Made by a program: the position numbers and the translations under genes. Below, one piece after another: positions 57,771-64,000 of a stretch of 64,000 bases of DNA (within the stretch, counting starts at the first letter, position 1; every line of letters starts with the position of its first letter). The notes under the pieces were generated by a model. It did no database searches. It had not been told where the DNA came from and worked only from the letters and a program-made list of their open reading frames with translations. This DNA is from VRUE01 sp963703895. Lineage in GTDB: Bacteria; Actinomycetota; Thermoleophilia; Solirubrobacterales; 70-9. The stretch lies in the NCBI GenBank assembly GCA_963703895.1, contig CAVPFX010000002.1, positions 1,054,001-1,118,000 on the forward strand, in the 5' to 3' direction.

Positions 57771-58865
57771 ATGAGCGTCACCTTTGCCGAGAAGCTCGCC
57801 CGCATGCCGGGCTACCAGGCCGGCGTACCGACCGGACAGGCGCCGGAGGCGATTGCCGCGGGCGGCATCGCCCAGCTCGCCTCCAACGAGTCGCCGACGC
57901 CGCCGCACCCAAAGGTGATTGAGGCGATCGCCGCCGCCGCCGCGGCGATGAATCGCTACCCCGACCCGGACGCGACGCTGTTGCGGCGCCGCATCGCCGA
58001 GCGCTACGACACCGACCCCGCCCGGGTCGCGGTCGGCAACGGCTCCTGCGAGATCCTGCTCGCCGCCGCCGAGGCGCTCTGCGAGCCCGGCGCCGAGATC
58101 CTCTACGCCTGGCCCGCTTTCTCGATGTATCCCTACCTGCCGGCGCTGACCGGCGCCCGCGAGGTCCGCGTGGCGCTCGGCGAGGGGGACGTCCACGATC
58201 TCGGGGCGATGGCCGCCGAGGTGACGGCGGCGACCCAGCTGCTGCTCGTCTGCAACCCCAACAACCCGACCAGCACCCACATACCCGCTGCTGAGGTTGC
58301 GGAGTTCTGCGCCGCCCTGCCGGCGCACGTGACGGTGATCCTCGACGAGGCCTACGTCGAGTTCCAGACCCACGATGACGTCGACGCGACCGTTGACGTG
58401 TTGAGCGAGCTGCCCAACCTGGTCGTCCTGCGCACCTTCAGCAAGTGCTACGGCCTCGCCGGCCTGCGGGTCGGCTACGCGCTCGGCTCGCCCAAGTTCC
58501 GCGCCGCGATCGACGCCGTGCGCCAGCCCTTCAGCGTCAACGCCCTTGCCCAGGCCGCCGGCGCCGAGGCGATCCTGCACCAGGACGACGTCAGCAAGCG
58601 GGTCGAGAGCACGATCGCCGAGCGCCTCCGGGTCGAGGAGGGCCTGCGCGAGCTCGGGCTCGCTACCGCCGAGACCCACGCCAACTTCTCCTGGATCGAC
58701 CTCGGCGACGCCGAGGAGGCCGAGATCGTCGCCGGCCTCGCCGAGCGCCAGATCGCCGTCCGCCCCGGCACGCCGCTCGGCGACCCCGGCCACATCCGCG
58801 TCTCCTACGGCACCGCCGCCGAGAACGGCCGCTTCCTCGCGGCGATGGCCGAGCTGCTCGTCTAG
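57771..58865 (+). CDS. hisC: histidinol-phosphate / aromatic aminotransferase
   Basis: A class I/II PLP aminotransferase of 364 residues. It shows LASNESPTPPHPKVIEAI, the substrate loop CNPNNPTSTHIP, VILDEAYVEF and the PLP lysine in RTFSKCYGLAGLRVGYALG, then IRVSYGT. It matches HisC-like enzymes; its place between aroH and aroF/tyrA suggests it mainly makes phenylalanine or tyrosine from phenylpyruvate or 4-hydroxyphenylpyruvate, so a name such as aromatic aminotransferase is as likely as HisC. Confidence 0.85.
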   Translation: MSVTFAEKLARMPGYQAGVPTGQAPEAIAAGGIAQLASNESPTPPHPKVIEAIAAAAAAMNRYPDPDATLLRRRIAERYDTDPARVAVGNGSCEILLAAAEALCEPGAEILYAWPAFSMYPYLPALTGAREVRVALGEGDVHDLGAMAAEVTAATQLLLVCNPNNPTSTHIPAAEVAEFCAALPAHVTVILDEAYVEFQTHDDVDATVDVLSELPNLVVLRTFSKCYGLAGLRVGYALGSPKFRAAIDAVRQPFSVNALAQAAGAEAILHQDDVSKRVESTIAERLRVEEGLRELGLATAETHANFSWIDLGDAEEAEIVAGLAERQIAVRPGTPLGDPGHIRVSYGTAAENGRFLAAMAELLV

Positions 58866-58881
58866 CGACCGCCCGAACGGG

Positions 58882-58910
58882 TGGACTCCTCGTGCCTCAC
58901 CTGCTACAAA
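58882..58910 (+). promoter_or_regulatory. possible promoter of the aroF leader
   Basis: TGGACT (58882) and TACAAA (58905) are 17 bp apart, and TGC before the -10 box gives an extended -10. Transcription would start close to the GTG of the leader ORF at 58921, allowing leaderless translation. Confidence 0.45.
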
Positions 58911-58920
58911 GTCAGGGAAG

Positions 58921-59013
58921 GTGAAGCAATCAGCCGACACGACGAGCGTCACCCGCGCCTCCGGCGCCGCGCTCGCTCACGCGCGCTTCTCCTATTTCTG
59001 GCGATTTAGCTAG
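58921..59013 (+). CDS. putative aromatic leader peptide upstream of aroF
   Basis: A 30-codon frame opens with GTG and ends ARFSYFWRFS before TAG, with three Phe, one Tyr and one Trp in the last eight codons. It lies about 110 nt upstream of the DAHP synthase gene. Such a run at the end of a short ORF is the hallmark of a transcription-attenuation leader that senses charged aromatic tRNAs. AGGGAAG precedes the start closely. GC-rich hairpins follow (CCCGCC/GGCGGG at 59087-59106), but I cannot define a full terminator/antiterminator pair. Confidence 0.55.
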   Translation: MKQSADTTSVTRASGAALAHARFSYFWRFS

Positions 59014-59121
59014 GCGTCCGGCCTCGCGGCTCTGCCGCACCGAAATAAGCAACTGGCCCGGGCGCCGGAATTACCTCGTACTCACCCGCCGTGTGCTGGC
59101 GGGGAAACCGGAAGTAGGCTT

Positions 59122-60224
<1,103 letters not shown>

Positions 60225-60228
<4 letters not shown>

Positions 60229-61313
60229 GGATCGCTGTGCTCGGTGTCGGCCTGATCGGCGGCTCGATCGGGCTGGCCGCGCGACAGCGGCTCGACGCCG
60301 AGGTTGTGGGCTTCGATCCCGAGCCGGCGACCCTGCGCAGGGCAAGCGAGGCAGGGGTGATCGATCGTGGCGCCGACAGCGTGGCGGAGGCCTGCGCGGG
60401 CGCCGAGGTCGTCTTCTGCGCCGCCCCGGTGGCGAGCTTGACCGAGCTGGCGACGACGGCGCTCGCCGCCTGCGGTGCCGAGACGGTTGTCACCGATGCT
60501 GGCTCGACCAAGCGCGACATCGTCGCCGCGCTCGGCGGCGACGAGCGCTTCATCGGCGGCCACCCGCTTGCCGGCGCCGAGACCTCCGGCGTCGAAAACG
60601 CCCGCGCCGATCTCTTCGAGGGCGCCCGCTGGTACCTGACGCCGAAATCGGCGCGCTCCAGCGGCCTGCTCTACGACCGCCTGCAGCGCACCGTCGCCGG
60701 GCTCGGCGCCCGGGTGCAGGCGATCGACGCCGAGGCGCACGACCGCTTGATGGCGACGATCAGCCACCTGCCGCACGTCGTCGCCAACGTCCTCGTCGGC
60801 CAGGCGGTCGAGGAGCTGACCCGCGACTCCGAGCGGATGCCCGAGGTCGGCCCGAGCTTCCGCGACACAACCCGGGTGGCCGGCGCCAACCCGGCGATCT
60901 GGGGCGACATCTTCGCCAGCAACCGCGACGCCGTCGCCGAGGCGGTCGAGGGGGTTGCGGGCCGCCTGCGAGAGGCGGCGGCGCTGATCCGCGAGGGCGA
61001 GCGCGACGCCGTCGCCGAGTGGCACGCCGAGGCTGGCAGCGACCGCCGCCGCCTGCTCGAGACCGAACTCGCCGGCGGGCCGCTGCGCGAGCTGCGCGTC
61101 GTCGTCACCAACCGGCCGGGGACGATCGCCGAGCTGGCTCTCGCCCTCGGCGAGGCGGGCGTCAACATCGAGGACATGGCGCTCTACCCGGCGCCCGACA
61201 TGACATCCGGCGCGGTCTCGCTCTGGGTCTCGGGCGACGATCAGGCCGAGCGCGCGGCGGCCCTGGTGCGCGAGCTTGGCCACAGCGTCAGCGCCGTCGG
61301 CAACGGCGCCTAG
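60225..61313 (+). CDS. tyrA: prephenate dehydrogenase with ACT domain
   Basis: It oxidatively decarboxylates prephenate to 4-hydroxyphenylpyruvate using NAD(P). The nucleotide-binding start is MRIAVLGVGLIGGSIGLAARQR; TDAGSTKRDIV, FIGGHPLAGAETSGVENARADLFEGARW and HDRLMATISHLPHVVANVL are family segments. The C-terminal 75 residues (LRELRVVVTNRPGTIAELALALGEAGVNIEDMALY) form an ACT domain, which usually gives tyrosine feedback control. ATG overlaps the aroF stop. Confidence 0.93.
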
Positions 61314-61317
61314 GCCG

Positions 61318-62622
61318 ATGACTGTTACCCGCTTCGATCCGCTCGGGCCCCTGCGCGGCAGCCTGCGCCCGCCGGCCGACAAGTCGATCTCCCACCGGGC
61401 CGCGCTGATTGCCGCGATGGGGGAAGGGGAGACCGAGATCGAGGGCTACCTCGACTCCGCCGACACGCGCTCGACCCTCGCTGCCGTGCAGGCGCTCGGC
61501 GCCGAGGTCGAGGGGGTCCGAACCGACGGCATCGAGCCGCTGATCCGTATTCGCGGCGTCGGTCTGCGCAGCGCCCGCAGCACCGCGATCGACGTCGGCA
61601 ACGCCGGCACCCTGCTGCGCCTCTTGCCGGGCTGGCTTGCCGGTCAGCCCGGCGGCAGGTGGAGGCTCGACGGCGACGACTCGATCCGCCGCCGCCCGGT
61701 CGACCGGATCGCCGCGCCGCTGCGCCAGATGGGGGCGCAGCTGAGTTGTCGCGAGGAGCGCCTGCCGCCGCTCGAGATCGAGGCGGCGACGTTGACGGGC
61801 ATCGAGTACGAGCTGCCGATCGCCAGCGCCCAGGTCAAGTCGTGCCTGCTCTTCGCCGCGCTCCTGGCCGAGGGCGAGACCTGGGTGCGAGAGCCGGCCC
61901 GCAGCCGCGACCACACCGAGCGGATGCTCGCGGCGGCTGGCGCCGACGTCGCCTGGCTGCGCGGCGGGATCTCGGTCCGTCCGGCAAAAAAGCTCGAGCC
62001 AGGCGACCTCGCCGTGCCCGCCGACTTCTCCTCCGCCGCCTTCTTCATCGTCGCCGCGCTGCTCGTCCCCGGCAGCGAGGTCTCGCTCGAGTCGGTCGGC
62101 ACCAACCCGACCCGGACTGGGCTGCTGGCGATGCTCGAGCGGATGGGTGCCTCGATCGAGGTCGAGCCGGTGGGCGAGCGCGGCGGCGAGCCGATCGGCA
62201 ACGTCCGCGTCCGCACCTCCTCGCTGCATGGCACCGAGGCCGGCGGCGAGGAGATCCCGCTGGCGATCGACGAGCTGCCCCTGCTCGCCCTCGCCGCCTG
62301 CTTCGCCGAGGGGACGACGACGATCCGCGACGCGGGGGAGTTGCGCCGCAAGGAGTCCGACCGCGTCGCGACCACCTGCGAAGCGCTGGGCGCGCTGGGC
62401 GCGCAGGTCGAAGCCCGCGAGGACGGCATCGTGGTCGAGGGCGGCGGCGGCCTGCGGGGCGGCGCCATCCGCTCCCACGGCGATCACCGCATCGCCATGC
62501 TGGGGGCGGTGGCCGGCCTCGCCTCGCGCGAGGGCGTCGAGGTCGACGGCATGGACGCGGCGGCGGTCAGTTATCCGGGCTTCGAGGCCGACCTCGCCTC
62601 GCTCGCTCGGCGCAGCAGCTAA
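61318..62622 (+). CDS. aroA: 3-phosphoshikimate 1-carboxyvinyltransferase (EPSP synthase)
   Basis: It makes 5-enolpyruvylshikimate 3-phosphate. Motifs: LRPPADKSISHRAALIAAMGEGETEIEGYLDSADT, IDVGNAGTLLRLLPGWLAG, ASAQVKSCLLFAALLAEGETWV, RDHTERML, ADFSSAAFFIVAALLVPGS and RRKESDRVATTCEALGALGA with a final HGDHRIAML. The GNAGTLLR loop contains a leucine-rich variant of the usual GNAGTxxR. ATG 61318 is 4 nt after tyrA. Confidence 0.94.
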   Translation: MTVTRFDPLGPLRGSLRPPADKSISHRAALIAAMGEGETEIEGYLDSADTRSTLAAVQALGAEVEGVRTDGIEPLIRIRGVGLRSARSTAIDVGNAGTLLRLLPGWLAGQPGGRWRLDGDDSIRRRPVDRIAAPLRQMGAQLSCREERLPPLEIEAATLTGIEYELPIASAQVKSCLLFAALLAEGETWVREPARSRDHTERMLAAAGADVAWLRGGISVRPAKKLEPGDLAVPADFSSAAFFIVAALLVPGSEVSLESVGTNPTRTGLLAMLERMGASIEVEPVGERGGEPIGNVRVRTSSLHGTEAGGEEIPLAIDELPLLALAACFAEGTTTIRDAGELRRKESDRVATTCEALGALGAQVEAREDGIVVEGGGGLRGGAIRSHGDHRIAMLGAVAGLASREGVEVDGMDAAAVSYPGFEADLASLARRSS

Positions 62623-62665
62623 GCGCTGAACGCCGCGAGCGGCCACCCTCTCTACGCTGCCGCCC

Positions 62666-63310
62666 ATGGTCATCGCTATCGACGGGCCCGCGGGCGCCGG
62701 CAAGTCCAGCGTCGCCCGCGCCCTTGCTGCCGAGCTCGGCTTCACCTACCTCGACTCCGGGGCGATGTACCGCTGCGTGGCCCTGGCCGGCCTGCGGCGG
62801 GGGATTGACCTTGATGACGCCGGAGCGATGGCCGAGCTGGCCGGCTCGATCTCGATCGCCCTCGACGGCGAGCGGGTCGGGCTCGATGGCGAGGACGTCA
62901 GCGCCGAGATCCGCGAACCCCAAGTGACCGAGGCTTCTTCGCGCGTCTCCGTTCATCCCGGCGTGCGCGAGGCGATGGTGGCGCGCCAGCGCGAGCTGAT
63001 CGCCGCCGGCCGCTATGTCGCCGAGGGCCGCGACATCGGCACCGTGGTCAGCCCCGACTCGCCGCTCAAGGTCTTCCTCACCGCCTCGGCCGAGGAGCGC
63101 GCCCGCCGCCGTGCCGCGCAGATCGGCGAGGACCCGGCGACGGTTCTGGCGGCCCAGCACGAGCGCGACCGCCGTGACGAGACCCGCGAGCACAGCGCCC
63201 TGCGCGCCGCCGCCGACGCGGTCGATATCGATACCACCGGGTTCAGCCAGGACGAGGTCGTCGGCCGCATCGCCGCCCTCGCCGCCGAGCGGGGCCTCCT
63301 CGCCGCATGA
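62666..63310 (+). CDS. cmk: cytidylate kinase
   Basis: It phosphorylates CMP and dCMP. The P-loop is IAIDGPAGAGKSSVARALA, followed by YLDSGAMYRCVALAGLRRGI, VSVHPGVREAMVARQREL, YVAEGRDIGTVVSPDSPLKVFLTASAEERARRRAAQ and RDRRDETREHSALRAAADAVDIDTT, all typical. The 214-residue length is normal. The stop overlaps the start of der (ATGA), a commonly conserved pair. Confidence 0.95.
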   Translation: MVIAIDGPAGAGKSSVARALAAELGFTYLDSGAMYRCVALAGLRRGIDLDDAGAMAELAGSISIALDGERVGLDGEDVSAEIREPQVTEASSRVSVHPGVREAMVARQRELIAAGRYVAEGRDIGTVVSPDSPLKVFLTASAEERARRRAAQIGEDPATVLAAQHERDRRDETREHSALRAAADAVDIDTTGFSQDEVVGRIAALAAERGLLAA

Positions 63311-64000
63311 GCCTGCCTACCGTCGCCATCGTCGGCTTCCCCAACGTCGGCAAGAGCACCCTGGTCAATCGGCTCGCCGGTGGCCGCGAGGCGGTCACCC
63401 ACGCCGAGTCGGGAGTGACCCGCGACCGCAAGCGGGTGCGCTGCGAGTGGAACGGGCTGGCCTTCGAGCTGCTCGACACCGGCGGCATCGACCTCGAGGA
63501 CGAGTCCGAGCTGGCCCGCGACATCCAGCGCCAGGCTCGCCTGGGGATCGCCGAGGCGGACGTGGTGATGCTGGTCGTCGATGCCCGCGCCGGCGTTCGC
63601 GCCGGCGACGTCGATCTGGCCAAGACGCTGCGTGGGGCGGAGGTACCGGTGATCGTCGTCGCCAACAAGGTCGACCGCCCCGAGGACGAGCACTTGACCG
63701 CCGAGCTCAACCAGCTCGGCCTCGGCGAGCCGCTGCCGGTCTCCGCCAGCCACGGCCTCGGCAGCGGCGACCTGCTCGATTGCGCGGTCGAGCTGCTCGG
63801 CGAGCATGCCCAGGCGAGCGAGGACTCCGAGGCGGTGCGGGTGGCGGTGATCGGTCGCCCCAACGCGGGCAAGTCCTCGCTGGTCAACGCCTTCCTCGGC
63901 TCCGATCGGGTGATCGTCTCCGATCGGGCCGGCACCACCCGCGACTCGATCGACACCGAGGTCGAGGTCGACGGCCGTGCGGTCGTCCTCGTCGACACGG
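63307..64000 (+). CDS. der: ribosome assembly GTPase Der (EngA), cut by the window end
   Basis: The frame is open from ATG 63307 to the last base, 231 residues of an expected 430-450. Two GTPase domains begin: the first with VAIVGFPNVGKSTLVNRLAGG, SGVTRDRKRV, LLDTGGID and VANKVDRP; the second with VAVIGRPNAGKSSLVNAFLGSDRVIVSDRAGTTRDSID. Tandem P-loops of this kind are unique to Der, which helps build the 50S subunit. The C-terminal KH-like domain lies beyond the edge. Confidence 0.95.
   Translation, partial: MSLPTVAIVGFPNVGKSTLVNRLAGGREAVTHAESGVTRDRKRVRCEWNGLAFELLDTGGIDLEDESELARDIQRQARLGIAEADVVMLVVDARAGVRAGDVDLAKTLRGAEVPVIVVANKVDRPEDEHLTAELNQLGLGEPLPVSASHGLGSGDLLDCAVELLGEHAQASEDSEAVRVAVIGRPNAGKSSLVNAFLGSDRVIVSDRAGTTRDSIDTEVEVDGRAVVLVDT

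Overview
The window is a 64 kb piece of a very GC-rich, gene-dense bacterial chromosome. The order mraZ-rsmH-ftsL-ftsI-murE-murF-mraY-murD-ftsW-murG-murC-murB-ftsQ-ftsZ, an FtsZ ending in DDDIDVPGFLKE, frequent GTG and TTG starts, Ku with a stand-alone LigD polymerase and core Tad pilus genes together suggest an actinobacterium. My best guess is a Thermoleophilia/Solirubrobacterales-like lineage; this is inferred from gene content, since there is no rRNA or tRNA in the window to settle it.

Layout. (1) 1-1.63 kb: two related small lipoproteins flanking a decayed third copy. (2) 1.87-8.28 kb: a cobalamin riboswitch followed by a vitamin B12 uptake operon: two DUF4430 (transcobalamin C-terminal-like) exported proteins, EcfT, a double-ATPase EcfA, and an S component fused to a prenyltransferase-like alpha/alpha barrel. 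Two members carry single-base frameshifts. (3) 8.3-15.25 kb: mixed genes, including a nitroreductase, GlpD, a Rho-like protein without Walker A, a CpsB-type PHP phosphatase, a PfkB kinase and DUF192. (4) 15.25-20.2 kb: response regulator and histidine kinase (frameshifted) joined to cpaB-tadA-tadB-tadC (tadC frameshifted). (5) 21.1-39.0 kb: the division and cell wall cluster, led by MraZ operator boxes and a leader hairpin. It is interrupted between mraY and murD by an acetyltransferase and a DndB-like DGQHR protein with its own palindromic operator. FtsQ lacks the POTRA domain. (6) 39.2-44.8 kb: the glycine cleavage operon gcvT-gcvH-gcvPA-gcvPB between two acetyltransferases. (7) 44.9-54.1 kb: a small secreted protein, ku-ligD, a FetAB-type ABC pair, an ECF sigma factor with a membrane beta-propeller partner, an M14 peptidase with another propeller protein, and a DHA2 transporter. 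(8) 54.2-64 kb: trpS, scpA-scpB-rluB, aroH, hisC, a putative aromatic leader peptide, aroF, tyrA, aroA, cmk and der (cut by the window end).

The most striking non-genic feature is the density of long, near-perfect inverted repeats. Several fall into families that keep a conserved loop while the stems change on both arms together. Others sit in frame inside coding sequences (ecfT, ecfA, murE, murF, murG, gcvPA), like the palindromic elements of Rickettsia. All frameshifts I could find lie in the first 20 kb; the remaining 44 kb of mainly housekeeping genes shows none. No tRNA, rRNA, CRISPR array or recognisable insertion sequence was seen.
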